Below are positions 10,401-20,238 of a DNA stretch of 64,000 nucleotides, one piece after another. Position 1 is the stretch's first letter. Each line of letters starts with the position of its first letter. The notes below the pieces were generated by a model. That model searched no databases. It saw nothing but the letters and a program-made list of their open reading frames with translations, and was not told the DNA's origin. The DNA comes from Pseudomonas orientalis (GTDB lineage: Bacteria > Pseudomonadota > Gammaproteobacteria > Pseudomonadales > Pseudomonadaceae): assembly GCF_001439815.1 (NCBI RefSeq), contig NZ_JYLM01000001.1, positions 434,001 to 498,000 of the forward strand. Reading direction: 5' to 3'. The position numbers and the translations under genes were made by a program.

Positions 10401-13313
10401 GTGATCATGTCTGCTTCACTTCATCGAAATACGCCCTCGCTTGCGGCATTCGACCCCCGTGGGTTGATCGTGCGCAGCGTCGCTTACCTGCGCGCTGCGT
10501 CCCAGGCTGTGCCGACGGCCCGTGTCAGGCGCCAGGTCTATGGGGCCAGCGGCCTGCTGCTGCAGCAGTGGGATTCGCGCCTGCAGGCCCTTGCATTGAG
10601 CGAACCCTCGACCGAGGCCAACCAGGTGTCGGTATACAGCCTGTCCGGTACGCTGGTGCGCCGCAACGATGTGGACGCCGGCATGCGGCTGATGCTGGCG
10701 GCACCCTGCGGGCAACCGTTGCATGCCTGGGATGGGCGGGGTGCCTACCAGCGCCACGACTACGATGCCTTGCAGCGTCCGGTGGCGGTGTTCGAACAAG
10801 CGGCCGATCAAGCACACCCCCGCTGTGTCGAACGCCTGGAGTATGCGCCTTCAACCCCCGAGGACCGAGCACTTAACCGCAGCGGCCGTCTGGTACGCCA
10901 TGCCGACCCGGCGGGCACGCAGGTGTTCGATGAGTATGGGGTGACCGGGCAGGCGCTGCGGCAAACGCGGCGGTTTCGCCAGGCGCCCGATGAGGTTGAC
11001 TGGCCGCTTGCCCAGGCCGATCAGAACCGGCAGTTGGAAAGCGCGCGTTACACCACGCGTTGGACGTTTGATGCCTTGGGCGGCACGGTGGAACAGGTCG
11101 ATGCCAAGGGTAATGGTCGGCACTTTGCCTATGGTCTGGACGGACAGGCGAAACAGATTCACCTCACCTTGAACAGTGGCGCACGCAAGACCGTCGTAGA
11201 ACGCTATGACTACAACGCCGCCGGTCAGGTGGAGGCGGCCCTGCTGGGCAACGGCGTAAGCAGTCTGGCCGCCTATCGGGCCGAGGACGGCCGGCTGCAC
11301 CGGCTGATGGCGTACCGCAAGAACGAGCGGGCGGCGCCCTTGCAGGATCTGAGCTACGACTATGATCCCGTGGGCAATGTTTCCAGCCTGCGCGATCAGG
11401 CGCAACCGACGCAATGGAGCCACAACACGCAAGTGCAGGCGTCATATGCCTATGAATACGACTCGCTGTACCAACTGACCCGGGCGACAGGCCGGGAAAG
11501 TGCCGGCGCCGCCATCGGGCCGGCGCTGCCCGCGCGTATTTCGTTCGGGTCCACCGATGCCGGTTTATGGCGCAACTACACCCAGCACTATGCCTATGAC
11601 GAGGGGGGCAACCTGACCCGGCTGCGTCATGTGCCGTCCACTGGTGTCGGCTACACCCGCGCCATGCAGGTGGCGACGGGCAGTAACCGTGCGTTGTCGA
11701 GCGAACATCCGGCCACCGAGTGGGCGCAAGGCTTTGACGCCAATGGCAATCAGCAGTCGCTGGGGCGCGCCCAGCCAATGCTGTGGAACGTGCGTAATCA
11801 GCTGACCAGGGTCGCCTCCATTGAGCGGGTGGGAGAGGAAGCCGATGAAGAGGCTTATGTGTATGCAGGCGACGGCCAGCGTGCGCTCAAGCTCACTCAT
11901 CGGCAGGTGGCCGGCAGCCGGCAAACGGCGCGGGTGTATTACCTGCCAGGCCTGGAACTGCGCCATCGGCCAACGCGGCGCTTGAACATAGTGCGCCTTG
12001 AAGTGGCGCGTTGCACGGTTGAGGTCGTGCAATGGGAGCTGGAACCCGATGAAGAGGCAGTCGATGAAACCCTGTGTTATTGCCTGAAGGATCAGCAATC
12101 GAGTCATGGGCTGGAGTTGGGCGAGCAGGCCGAGTTGTTGAGCCAGGAGAGTTATTTTCCGTACGGAGGGACCGCCTGGTGGGCCTCGCGCAATGCGCTG
12201 CAGGGCAGTTGCAAAACCCGCCGGTATTCAGGCAAGGAGCGTGACGCCAGTGGTTTGTATTACTACGGCTTTCGCTATTACGCCCCGTGGTTGCAGCGCT
12301 GGATCAGTCCCGACCCCATAGGAGGCGGGATGCAGTTGAATCCTTATCTCATGGCGTCCAACAACCCGATCACCTTTGTTGATTCAATGGGGTTGCAGCC
12401 GGCCGCCGTGGAAAATACCCAGATACAGGGAGGCATCATCATCCTCTTGCTTCTGGTCTTGCTGGGCCTGGGAGCGGGGGCGCTGCTGGGCAATGCGCCG
12501 GTGGGGGCCTCCGTGGGCGCTCTGGTGGGAGGCGTACTGTTTGGCGCCAGCCGCCTCAGTGCCTATCAGGACATGCAACCCCAGGCGATGGCCAGGACCG
12601 CGGAAGAAGTCGAAGAACAGTTCGCCAGGAATATTTCGGAAATGGCGATCGAGTTGGCGCAACAGGCGCGATTGAGTCACGACGAAACGGAGCGGCTGGT
12701 GAATTTTGCCTATGCCCGCCGTCCTGCTGAAGGCGGCATGTCCATTTACGTTTATTCACGGCAGGGGTCCATCTATGGCTATGCAGGGCCGGTGGACCAG
12801 CCGGGGGAAGTCGAACGGGTACTGGCGGAGCATCGCAACCCGATGCCCGAGCTCAGGCGCATGGGCATCGGCGTGATTGTGCTGCGATCCCCGGGCCGTG
12901 ATCCGGCTGCCGCGAGCGGTCAGCAGGCAGGGGCAAGTGCGTTCGAGGTGGGGGAGACGACCCAGGTTGCCGGCACAAGCCGCACCCGCGCCGCTCGGCA
13001 AGGTCAGGGCCGGGGCGCGATGGTGGCGCCGACGGCGGTGAGAGCGGTTACGCCGCTTATGGAGATCGATACCCAGGTGCTTGGCGGTACCGACCCATCG
13101 AGCCGCGAGGGACGGAGTATTGCCCTTACCCTCGGTCACTTGCGTGAAGGTCGTTTAAGCGCTGTCTATTGGCATCGCCACAGAGACCTGTTGTGGTCCG
13201 CTGATCTGCACGGCTACGCCTCTGCCCGTGGACGCGGCGCCTATCGCCTGATGCTCAGGCATCTGGGTGGCCAGCGGTACCGAGTGGAGGGCGTGCGCAA
13301 CCCACACCGTTGA
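10401..13313 (+). CDS. Tc toxin TcC subunit (TccC-like RHS protein with variable toxic C-terminus, 970 aa)
   Basis: TcC proteins complete the Tc cocoon; the C-terminal hypervariable region is autoproteolytically released inside and injected. Residues 1-665 form the RHS/YD-repeat body (YDYDPVGNVSSLRDQ, AYEYDSLYQLTRATG, HYAYDEGGNLTRLRH) and end in the classical RHS core: RYSGKERDASGLYYYGFRYY, WISPDPIGGG, NPYLMASNNPITFVDS. The last 305 residues are the variable region. It opens with two hydrophobic, Gly/Ala-rich segments (about 675-715) and ends in a basic domain with WHRHRDLLWSADLHGY. I do not recognise its activity. ATG 10401 and ATG 10407 are both possible starts. It is transcribed away from the TcA/TcB operon. 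Confidence 0.88.
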   Translation: MIMSASLHRNTPSLAAFDPRGLIVRSVAYLRAASQAVPTARVRRQVYGASGLLLQQWDSRLQALALSEPSTEANQVSVYSLSGTLVRRNDVDAGMRLMLAAPCGQPLHAWDGRGAYQRHDYDALQRPVAVFEQAADQAHPRCVERLEYAPSTPEDRALNRSGRLVRHADPAGTQVFDEYGVTGQALRQTRRFRQAPDEVDWPLAQADQNRQLESARYTTRWTFDALGGTVEQVDAKGNGRHFAYGLDGQAKQIHLTLNSGARKTVVERYDYNAAGQVEAALLGNGVSSLAAYRAEDGRLHRLMAYRKNERAAPLQDLSYDYDPVGNVSSLRDQAQPTQWSHNTQVQASYAYEYDSLYQLTRATGRESAGAAIGPALPARISFGSTDAGLWRNYTQHYAYDEGGNLTRLRHVPSTGVGYTRAMQVATGSNRALSSEHPATEWAQGFDANGNQQSLGRAQPMLWNVRNQLTRVASIERVGEEADEEAYVYAGDGQRALKLTHRQVAGSRQTARVYYLPGLELRHRPTRRLNIVRLEVARCTVEVVQWELEPDEEAVDETLCYCLKDQQSSHGLELGEQAELLSQESYFPYGGTAWWASRNALQGSCKTRRYSGKERDASGLYYYGFRYYAPWLQRWISPDPIGGGMQLNPYLMASNNPITFVDSMGLQPAAVENTQIQGGIIILLLLVLLGLGAGALLGNAPVGASVGALVGGVLFGASRLSAYQDMQPQAMARTAEEVEEQFARNISEMAIELAQQARLSHDETERLVNFAYARRPAEGGMSIYVYSRQGSIYGYAGPVDQPGEVERVLAEHRNPMPELRRMGIGVIVLRSPGRDPAAASGQQAGASAFEVGETTQVAGTSRTRAARQGQGRGAMVAPTAVRAVTPLMEIDTQVLGGTDPSSREGRSIALTLGHLREGRLSAVYWHRHRDLLWSADLHGYASARGRGAYRLMLRHLGGQRYRVEGVRNPHR

Positions 13314-13444
13314 GGACCTATCAGCGACCGCGTGTCGATGCGGCGGCGGCGTGGTTTTGCTAGAATGCGCGCCGCGCCGCCTGGCCGGCGTCATTTTGCA
13401 TCCGGTTCACCCCTTACGAGGGTAGCCACCTGGAGAGATTACCC

Positions 13445-14386
13445 ATGACTCAACCGATCGTCGTGGCGGCACTGTACAAGTTCGTCACCCTTGAAGATTA
13501 CGTCGCCCTGCGCGAGCCACTGCTGCAGGCGATGGTCGACAACGGCATCAAAGGCACCCTGCTGATCGCCGAAGAAGGCATCAACGGCACCGTGTCCGGT
13601 AGCCGTGAAGGCATCGATGGCCTGATGGCCTGGCTCAGGAAAGACCCACGCATGGTCGACATCGACCACAAGGAGTCCTACTGCGACGACCAGCCGTTCT
13701 ATCGCACCAAGGTCAAGCTCAAAAAAGAGATCGTGACCCTGGGCGTGGAAGGCGTCGACCCGAACAAGAAGGTCGGCACCTATGTCGACCCCAAGGACTG
13801 GAACGCGCTGATCAGCGACCCCGAAGTGCTGCTGATCGACACCCGCAACGACTACGAAGTGTCGATCGGCACCTTTGAGGGCGCAATCGACCCGAAGACC
13901 ACCAGTTTTCGCGAGTTCCCCGACTACATCAAAGCCAACTTCGACCCGGCCAGGCACAAGAAAGTCGCCATGTTCTGCACGGGCGGCATTCGTTGCGAGA
14001 AAGCATCGAGCTTCATGCTCAGCGAAGGCTTCGACGAGGTCTATCATCTCAAGGGCGGTATTCTCAAATACCTCGAAGAGGTGCCGCAGGAGGAGACCAA
14101 GTGGCAGGGCGACTGCTTCGTGTTCGACAATCGCGTCACCGTGCGCCACGATCTGAGCGAAGGCGACTACGATCAGTGCCATGCCTGCCGCACACCGGTC
14201 AGCGTAGAAGACCGCGCGTCCGAGCACTACGTGGCCGGCATCAGTTGTCCGCATTGCTGGGATAAGCTGCCGGAGAAAACCCGTCGCAGCGCCATCGACC
14301 GGCAAAAGCAGATCGAACTGGCCAAGGCCCGCAATATGCCGCATCCGATTGGTTTCAATTACAAGCAAACCCCTTCCGAGGCTTGA
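13445..14386 (+). CDS. trhO: tRNA uridine(34) hydroxylase TrhO (YceA/rhodanese family)
   Basis: Catalyses oxygen-dependent hydroxylation of wobble uridine U34 in certain tRNAs, the first step towards 5-carboxymethoxyuridine-type modifications. At 313 aa it has the family layout: an N-terminal acylphosphatase-like domain ([15 protein letters not shown] near 40) and a central rhodanese domain with DTRNDYEV near 140 and active-site loop [12 protein letters not shown] near 178. The C-terminal part holds Cys pairs (CHACRTP, SCPHCW) consistent with metal binding. GGAGAG precedes the ATG. It is followed three bases later by the DsbA-family gene; in P. aeruginosa the same order leads to rbdA (established knowledge, recalled). 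Confidence 0.93.
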   Translation: MTQPIVVAALYKFVTLEDYVALREPLLQAMVDNGIKGTLLIAEEGINGTVSGSREGIDGLMAWLRKDPRMVDIDHKESYCDDQPFYRTKVKLKKEIVTLGVEGVDPNKKVGTYVDPKDWNALISDPEVLLIDTRNDYEVSIGTFEGAIDPKTTSFREFPDYIKANFDPARHKKVAMFCTGGIRCEKASSFMLSEGFDEVYHLKGGILKYLEEVPQEETKWQGDCFVFDNRVTVRHDLSEGDYDQCHACRTPVSVEDRASEHYVAGISCPHCWDKLPEKTRRSAIDRQKQIELAKARNMPHPIGFNYKQTPSEA

Positions 14387-14389
14387 ACC

Positions 14390-15028
14390 ATGTCCGCGCG
14401 CCTGCTCTATGTAATGGACCCGATGTGTTCCTGGTGCTGGGGCTTTGCCCCGGTGGCGCAGGCGCTGGTTGAGCAGGCCCAGGCGGCCGGCGTGGAATTG
14501 CATCTGGTGGTGGGCGGCTTGCGCACCGGCAGCGGCGCTGCGCTGGAACCGACTACCCGGCGCTATATTCTCGAGCACTGGCAAGCGGTGACCGACGCCA
14601 CCGGCCAGCCGTTCAAGCGCGAGGGCGCATTGCCCGATGGGTTTGTCTATGACACCGAGCCTGCGTGCCGTGCCATCGTCACTGCGCGCAGCCTGGCGCC
14701 CGATTGCGCCTGGAAGCTGCTGGGGCTGATCCAGCAGGCTTTCTATGTAGAGGGACGCGACGTCACCAATGCCCACGTGCTGGTGGAACTGGCCGAACAG
14801 GCCGGTATTCCACGCATCGAATTTGCCGGCGCGTTCGACCGCGCCGAGCAGCACGCGGCCACGGCAGCGGATTTCACCTGGGTGCAGGATTTGGGCATCG
14901 CCGGTTTCCCGACCTTGCTGGCCGAGCGCAATGGCCAATTGGCGCTGCTCACCAATGGCTACCAGCCGCTGGACGAGTTGTCACCGTTGCTTGCCCGATG
15001 GCTGGAGCGAGCCACCTGTGCAGGATGA
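14390..15028 (+). CDS. DsbA-family (FrnE-like) thioredoxin-fold protein
   Basis: Cytoplasmic DsbA/2-hydroxychromene isomerase-fold protein of 212 aa. The N-terminus carries the redox motif in MDPMCSWCWGFAP, so the active-site pair is CSWC. The C-terminus ends with the cis-Pro region GIAGFPTLL typical of the fold. No signal peptide is seen, unlike periplasmic DsbA, which fits FrnE-like disulfide oxidoreductases. The stop overlaps the GTG start of the ABC transporter by 11 bases, so the two are probably translated together. The substrate is unknown. Confidence 0.82.
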   Translation: MSARLLYVMDPMCSWCWGFAPVAQALVEQAQAAGVELHLVVGGLRTGSGAALEPTTRRYILEHWQAVTDATGQPFKREGALPDGFVYDTEPACRAIVTARSLAPDCAWKLLGLIQQAFYVEGRDVTNAHVLVELAEQAGIPRIEFAGAFDRAEQHAATAADFTWVQDLGIAGFPTLLAERNGQLALLTNGYQPLDELSPLLARWLERATCAG

Positions 15029-16820
15029 GACAAAAACCAGCGACCGCCTGACCTGGGCGGAAATTCGCCGTCTGGCCCTGCGTCACAGGAAATCCCTGTG
15101 GATCGCCAACAGCGTCGCCGTGCTGGCGACCTTGTGCAGCGTACCCATCCCGTTGCTGTTACCGCTGCTGGTCGACGAAGTGCTGTTGGGCCATGGCGAC
15201 GCCGCGCTCAAGGTGATGAACCACGCGCTGCCCCTGGGCTGGCAGAAAGCCGCCGGTTATATCGGCCTGATGCTGCTGGTGACCCTGGCCCTGCGCTGTG
15301 GCGCGCTGGTGTTCAACGTGGTGCAGGCGCGGCTGTTTGCGCGCTTGGCCAAGGACATTGTCTACCGCATCCGCGTGCGCCTGATCGAGCGGCTCAAGCG
15401 CATCTCCCTGGGCGAATACGAAAGCCTGGGCAGCGGCACGGTGACCACCCACCTGGTCACCGACCTGGACACCCTGGACAAATTCGTCGGCGAAACCCTC
15501 AGCCGCTTCCTGGTGGCGATGCTGACCCTGGTCGGCACCTCGGCGATCCTGGTGTGGATGCACTGGCAACTGGCGCTGCTGATCCTGCTGTTCAACCCCT
15601 TGGTGATCTACGCCACGGTGCAGTTGGGCAAGCGCGTCAAGCACCTGAAGAAACTGGAAAACGACAGCACCTCGCGGTTCACCCAGGCACTCACCGAAAC
15701 CCTGGATGCCATTCAGGAAGTGCGGGCCGGCAACCGCCAGGGTTTTTTCCTTGGGCGTCTGGGCCAGCGTGCCCGGGAAGTGCGCGACTACGCCATCCAC
15801 TCGCAATGGAAAACCGACGCGTCCAGCCGGGCCAGCGGTTTGTTGTTCCAGTTCGGTATCGACATCTTCCGCGCCGCAGCCATGTTGACCGTGCTGTTTT
15901 CCGACCTGTCCATCGGGCAGATGCTCGCGGTGTTCAGTTACCTGTGGTTCATGATCGGCCCGGTGGAGCAATTGCTCAATCTGCAATACGCCTATTACGC
16001 GGCAGGCGGCGCATTGACGCGCATCAACGAACTGCTGGCCCGCGCCGACGAGCCGCAATACGCGGGAGGCGCCGACCCCTTCAGCGGGCGTGCGACCGTC
16101 GGCATCGACGTGCGCGGCCTGGACTTCGGCTACGGTGACGACCTGGTGCTCGACCAGTTGAACCTGACCATCGCAGCGGGGGAGAAGGTCGCCATTGTCG
16201 GCGCCAGCGGCGGCGGCAAAAGTACCCTGGTGCAACTGTTGCTGGGCCTCTACACCGCGCAGGCCGGCAGCATTCGTTTTGGCGGCGCGACCCAGCAGGA
16301 GATCGGCCTGGCGACCATTCGCGAAAACGTCGCGGTGGTGCTGCAGCACCCGGCGCTGTTCAACGATACCGTGCGCGCCAACCTGACGATGGGCCGCGAG
16401 CGTACGGACCAGGCGTGCTGGCAGGCACTGGAAATCGCCCAGCTCGATGCTACCGTCAAGGCATTGCCGTTGGGCCTGGACAGCGTGGTGGGGCGTTCCG
16501 GCGTGCGCTTTTCCGGTGGTCAACGGCAACGCCTGGCCATCGCGCGCATGGTGTTGGCCGAACCCAAGGTGGTGATTCTGGATGAAGCCACCTCGGCACT
16601 GGATGCGGCCACCGAGTACAACCTGCACCAGGCGCTGGCGCGGTTTCTCAGTGGGCGTACTACACTGATCATCGCCCACCGGCTCTCGGCAGTGAAACAG
16701 GCCGACCGTGTCCTGGTGTTCGACGGCGGGCGTATCGCCGAGGATGGCGACCATCAGCAATTGATTGCCGATGGCGGGCTGTACGCCAAATTGTATGGAC
16801 ACCTGCAACAAGTGCGTTGA
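15018..16820 (+). CDS. ABC transporter, fused permease/ATPase (MsbA-type exporter half)
   Basis: A 600-aa ABC exporter half-transporter expected to work as a homodimer in the inner membrane. Residues 20-310 contain about six hydrophobic segments. The nucleotide-binding domain shows Walker A GASGGGKST near 395, signature FSGGQRQRLAIAR near 498, Walker B VVILDEATSALD near 518 and switch-loop His in LIIAHRLS. I chose the GTG at 15018, inside the end of the DsbA gene, because GGAG lies about ten bases upstream and the coding-like sequence begins there; an upstream extension would lie in the wrong frame of the preceding gene. The orthologue neighbourhood in P. aeruginosa precedes rbdA. Substrate unknown; lipid or drug are possibilities only. 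Confidence 0.88.
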   Translation: MQDETKTSDRLTWAEIRRLALRHRKSLWIANSVAVLATLCSVPIPLLLPLLVDEVLLGHGDAALKVMNHALPLGWQKAAGYIGLMLLVTLALRCGALVFNVVQARLFARLAKDIVYRIRVRLIERLKRISLGEYESLGSGTVTTHLVTDLDTLDKFVGETLSRFLVAMLTLVGTSAILVWMHWQLALLILLFNPLVIYATVQLGKRVKHLKKLENDSTSRFTQALTETLDAIQEVRAGNRQGFFLGRLGQRAREVRDYAIHSQWKTDASSRASGLLFQFGIDIFRAAAMLTVLFSDLSIGQMLAVFSYLWFMIGPVEQLLNLQYAYYAAGGALTRINELLARADEPQYAGGADPFSGRATVGIDVRGLDFGYGDDLVLDQLNLTIAAGEKVAIVGASGGGKSTLVQLLLGLYTAQAGSIRFGGATQQEIGLATIRENVAVVLQHPALFNDTVRANLTMGRERTDQACWQALEIAQLDATVKALPLGLDSVVGRSGVRFSGGQRQRLAIARMVLAEPKVVILDEATSALDAATEYNLHQALARFLSGRTTLIIAHRLSAVKQADRVLVFDGGRIAEDGDHQQLIADGGLYAKLYGHLQQVR

Positions 16821-16891
16821 TTTAGCTTAGGCTGTGCTATCGGGAGCGGATTTTCGCGTGCGTATTGAGCTGTGCATGTGCAAGGGACTTC

Positions 16892-19354
16892 ATGAAGCAA
16901 AAGCGGACTCTCGGAACGCCACGGCTGCTGGGCATTGTCTGGCCCTTTATCGCCGTTGTGCTGTTCCAGGCATTGTTAGGCTGCGTCAGTCTCTACGTGC
17001 TCTCGGCGGTGCGCGGCTATGTGGCCGGTGAAAGTCTGTGGTCCAAGGGCCAGAAAGACGCTATCTATTACCTGACCCTCTACGCCGACAATCGCGAAGC
17101 CGCCACTTACCTCAAATATCAGCAAGCCATTGCAGTGCCCCAGGGCGGGCATGAGTTGCGCATCGCCCTGGATCGCCCCACCCCTGACATTGCGGCGGCG
17201 CGCCTGGGGATCATCAAGGGCGGCAACCACCCGGACGACGTCTCCAGCCTGATCTGGCTGTACCTCAACTTCCGTCATTTCAGCTACCTGGAAAAAGCCA
17301 TCGAACTCTGGACGGTGGGCGACGGCTACCTGTTGCAACTGGACGACCTTGCCCGGGAAATGCATGGCGCCATTGCCGCTGATCGGGTCGATGACAACGA
17401 CGTGCGGTTGTGGAAGGCGCGCATCACGGCCATCAACGAAGGTGTGACACCGGCGGCCAAGGCGTTCAGCGATGCGTTGGGCGAAGGCTCGCGGATGATC
17501 CTGCGCCTGCTGTTGATCACCAACCTGGCCACGGCCCTGGGCCTGATCGTTCTGGCGCTGCTGCGCACGCACAAGTTGCTGGCCCAGCGTCATGCGTTTG
17601 CCGACGCCCTGCAGGCGGAGAAGGAGCGGGCACAGATCACCCTGGAGTCGATTGGCGACGGAGTCATCACCACCGACGTGGACGGTGCGATCGCCTACAT
17701 GAACCCCGCCGCCGAAGCGCTGACCCACTGGAAGTCGGCCCAGGCCCAGGGCCTGCCGCTGGCGGCGTTGTTCAAGCTGCTGGATGAAAACGCCGAGCCG
17801 GACGGCTTCACCCTGCTTGAGCACATCATCAAGGGCGAGCTCAGTGGCGGCAGTGAACATTCCAAGTTGATCCAGCGCCTGGACGGCAGCACCGTCTCCG
17901 TGACCCTGGTGGGCGCGCCGATTCGCAGCGCGGGCAAGGTCAGTGGCGCGGTGCTGGTGCTGCATGACATGACCCAGGAGCGCCAGTACATCGCCAATCT
18001 TTCCTGGCAGGCGACCCACGATGCCTTGACCGGCCTGGCCAACCGGCGTGAATTCGAATACCGCCTGGAGCAGGTGCTGCAGCAGGTGGTACGCCAGCAG
18101 AACGGCCGGCATGCCTTGATGTTCCTCGACCTGGACCAGTTCAAGCTGGTCAATGACACCTGCGGTCATGCCGCCGGCGACGAGTTGCTGCGACACATCT
18201 GCGCGCTGCTGCAATCGGATTTGCGCGAAGGCGATACCCTCGCGCGGCTGGGTGGCGACGAGTTCGGTATCCTGCTGGAGAACTGCCCGGCACCCGTGGC
18301 CGAGAAGATCGCCGAGAGCCTGCGCCACACCGTGCAGAGCCTGCATTTTGTGTGGAAGGGCCGGCCGTTCATGACCACCGTCAGCATCGGCCTGGTGCAT
18401 ATCTCGCAAACCCCCACCACCCTGGAAACCTCGCTGCGCGCCGCCGACATGGCGTGCTACATGGCCAAGGAGAAGGGGCGTAACCGGGTGCAGGTGTATC
18501 ACGCCGATGACTCGGAATTGTCCATCCGCTTTGGCGAAATGGCGTGGGTGCAACGCCTGCACATGGCCCTTGAGGAGGATCGCTTTTGCCTCTACTCCCA
18601 GGAAATCTCGCCGCTGGGTCATACCGAAGCGGGCACCGGGCATATTGAAATACTCTTGCGCCTGCACGACGAGGCGGGGCGAATCATCCTGCCCGACAGT
18701 TTCATTCCGGCGGCCGAGCGTTACGGCCTGATGACTTCACTGGATCGCTGGGTGGTGGAAAACGTATTCAAGATCATCGCCCGTTGCATGCACGAGCGTC
18801 CGGGCCGACCCATGGCCATGTGTGCGATTAATCTGTCAGGCATAACGATTGGCGATGACGATTTTCTCGGGTTTTTGCGTGAGAAATTCGGCACTTACAG
18901 CATTCCTCCGGAAATGATTTGTTTTGAAATAACTGAGACCAGCGCTATCGCGAATTTAGGCAGTGCGATTCGTTTTATTAATGAACTCAAAGCGTTAGGT
19001 TGCCACTTTTCCCTGGATGATTTTTGCGCCGGAATGTCCTCATTCGCCTATCTCAAACATTTACCTGTAGACTTCTTGAAGATCGATGGAAGTTTCGTAA
19101 AGGATATGCTGGACGACCCGATTAACCGCGCCATGGTCGAAGTGATCAATCACATCGGCCATGTCATGGGTAAACGCACAATTGCCGAATTTGTTGAAAC
19201 GTCGCAGATCGAACAGGCGTTACTTGAGATAGGTGTGGACTACGCTCAAGGCTATCTGATCGAACGCCCGCAATTGTTTACCTGTGATCGCCTGCAGTGC
19301 CGACCCGTGCGGCCACAGCCCCTGTTATTCAAGGCGCCCGGCACATTCCGCTGA
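16892..19354 (+). CDS. rbdA: RbdA-like membrane GGDEF/EAL regulator of cyclic di-GMP
   Basis: Bifunctional cyclic di-GMP enzyme of 820 aa that in P. aeruginosa acts mainly as a phosphodiesterase promoting biofilm dispersal (established knowledge). Layout: TM segment near 12-34, periplasmic region, TM near 200-220, PAS-like domain near 245-360, GGDEF domain with intact GGDEF at 454-458 and an I-site RxxD (REGD) just before it, and an EAL domain. The EAL signature reads EILLR, and the downstream catalytic motifs are present: CFEITE, LDDFCAGMSS, FLKIDGSF and QGYLIERP. I chose ATG 16892, six bases after AGGGA; an upstream ATG-type start at 16865 has no such site. Gene order with the upstream three genes supports orthology. 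Confidence 0.86.
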   Translation: MKQKRTLGTPRLLGIVWPFIAVVLFQALLGCVSLYVLSAVRGYVAGESLWSKGQKDAIYYLTLYADNREAATYLKYQQAIAVPQGGHELRIALDRPTPDIAAARLGIIKGGNHPDDVSSLIWLYLNFRHFSYLEKAIELWTVGDGYLLQLDDLAREMHGAIAADRVDDNDVRLWKARITAINEGVTPAAKAFSDALGEGSRMILRLLLITNLATALGLIVLALLRTHKLLAQRHAFADALQAEKERAQITLESIGDGVITTDVDGAIAYMNPAAEALTHWKSAQAQGLPLAALFKLLDENAEPDGFTLLEHIIKGELSGGSEHSKLIQRLDGSTVSVTLVGAPIRSAGKVSGAVLVLHDMTQERQYIANLSWQATHDALTGLANRREFEYRLEQVLQQVVRQQNGRHALMFLDLDQFKLVNDTCGHAAGDELLRHICALLQSDLREGDTLARLGGDEFGILLENCPAPVAEKIAESLRHTVQSLHFVWKGRPFMTTVSIGLVHISQTPTTLETSLRAADMACYMAKEKGRNRVQVYHADDSELSIRFGEMAWVQRLHMALEEDRFCLYSQEISPLGHTEAGTGHIEILLRLHDEAGRIILPDSFIPAAERYGLMTSLDRWVVENVFKIIARCMHERPGRPMAMCAINLSGITIGDDDFLGFLREKFGTYSIPPEMICFEITETSAIANLGSAIRFINELKALGCHFSLDDFCAGMSSFAYLKHLPVDFLKIDGSFVKDMLDDPINRAMVEVINHIGHVMGKRTIAEFVETSQIEQALLEIGVDYAQGYLIERPQLFTCDRLQCRPVRPQPLLFKAPGTFR

Positions 19355-19398
19355 AACCTTTGCTGGTCTGTACATCACACTTAAAAAGGAGCCCTACA

Positions 19399-20205
19399 GT
19401 GATCGACACCTTCAACAGAACCGGCCCGCTTATGGAAGCCTCGAGTTACCCCGCCTGGGCCCAGCAATTGATCCAGGACTGTAGCGAGAGCAAGCGTCGG
19501 GTTGTCGAACACGAACTGTACCAGCGCATGCGCGATAACACGCTCAGCGCCAGGACCATGCGCCACTACCTGATCGGCGGCTGGCCTGTGGTGGAGCAGT
19601 TTGCCTTGTACATGGCGCAGAACCTCACCAAGACCAAATTTGCCCGTCATCCTGGAGAGGACATGGCACGACGCTGGCTGATGCGCAATATTCGCGTGGA
19701 ACTGAACCATGCCGATTATTGGGTGAATTGGGCGCATGCCCATGGCGTCAGTCTCGAAGAGCTGCAGGCCCAGGACGTACCGCCGGAGTTGCACGCATTG
19801 AGTCATTGGTGCTGGCATACCAGTTCGGCTGATTCATTGATCGTCGCGATTGCCGCCACCAACTACGCCATCGAGGGCGCGACGGGGGAGTGGTCCGCCG
19901 TCGTCTGCTCCACCGGCGTGTATGCCGCCGCCTTCCCCGAGGAAGAGCGCAAACGCGCGATGAAGTGGCTGAAGATGCACGCCCAGTATGATGACGCGCA
20001 CCCTTGGGAAGCCCTGGAAATCATCTGCACCCTTGCCGGCACAAACCCGAGCAGGCCCCTGCAGGTGGAGTTGCGCCAGGCCGTGTGCAAGAGCTACGAC
20101 TATATGTACCTGTTCCTGGAAAGTTGCATGCGCCTGGAACAAGAGAAAGAAAAGGCACCCGCGCTCGTGCGTGAGCGCCAGGCCCGCGTCGCCAGCGAGG
20201 CCTGA
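19399..20205 (+). CDS. TenA/PqqC-like heme-oxygenase-fold protein
   Basis: A 268-aa all-helical protein of the TenA/PqqC/iron-containing redox enzyme superfamily. Family-like segments are HYLIGGWPVVEQFALYMAQ near 55, a helix with MRNIRVELNHADYWVNW near 97-113 and a C-terminal YDYMYLFLESCM helix. The Glu/His pattern suggests a possible cofactor or metal pocket, but I cannot assign the reaction; 'TenA transcriptional regulator' is a historical label. Start: a strong AAGGAG at 19386-19391 sits eight bases before GTG 19399; ATG 19432 is the alternative. It lies 44 bases after rbdA and ends at a hairpin shared with the convergent diguanylate cyclase gene. Confidence 0.78.
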   Translation: MIDTFNRTGPLMEASSYPAWAQQLIQDCSESKRRVVEHELYQRMRDNTLSARTMRHYLIGGWPVVEQFALYMAQNLTKTKFARHPGEDMARRWLMRNIRVELNHADYWVNWAHAHGVSLEELQAQDVPPELHALSHWCWHTSSADSLIVAIAATNYAIEGATGEWSAVVCSTGVYAAAFPEEERKRAMKWLKMHAQYDDAHPWEALEIICTLAGTNPSRPLQVELRQAVCKSYDYMYLFLESCMRLEQEKEKAPALVRERQARVASEA

Positions 20206-20215
20206 TGCACAGGTG

Positions 20216-20238
20216 ATGGCGGGGTTTTACCCCGCCAT
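20216..20238. terminator. Bidirectional hairpin between convergent genes
   Basis: ATGGCGGGG at 20216-20224 pairs with CCCCGCCAT at 20230-20238 around a five-base loop. It sits 10 bases after the TenA-like stop and overlaps the stop codon of the convergent diguanylate cyclase gene, so it could end both transcripts. Confidence 0.6.
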
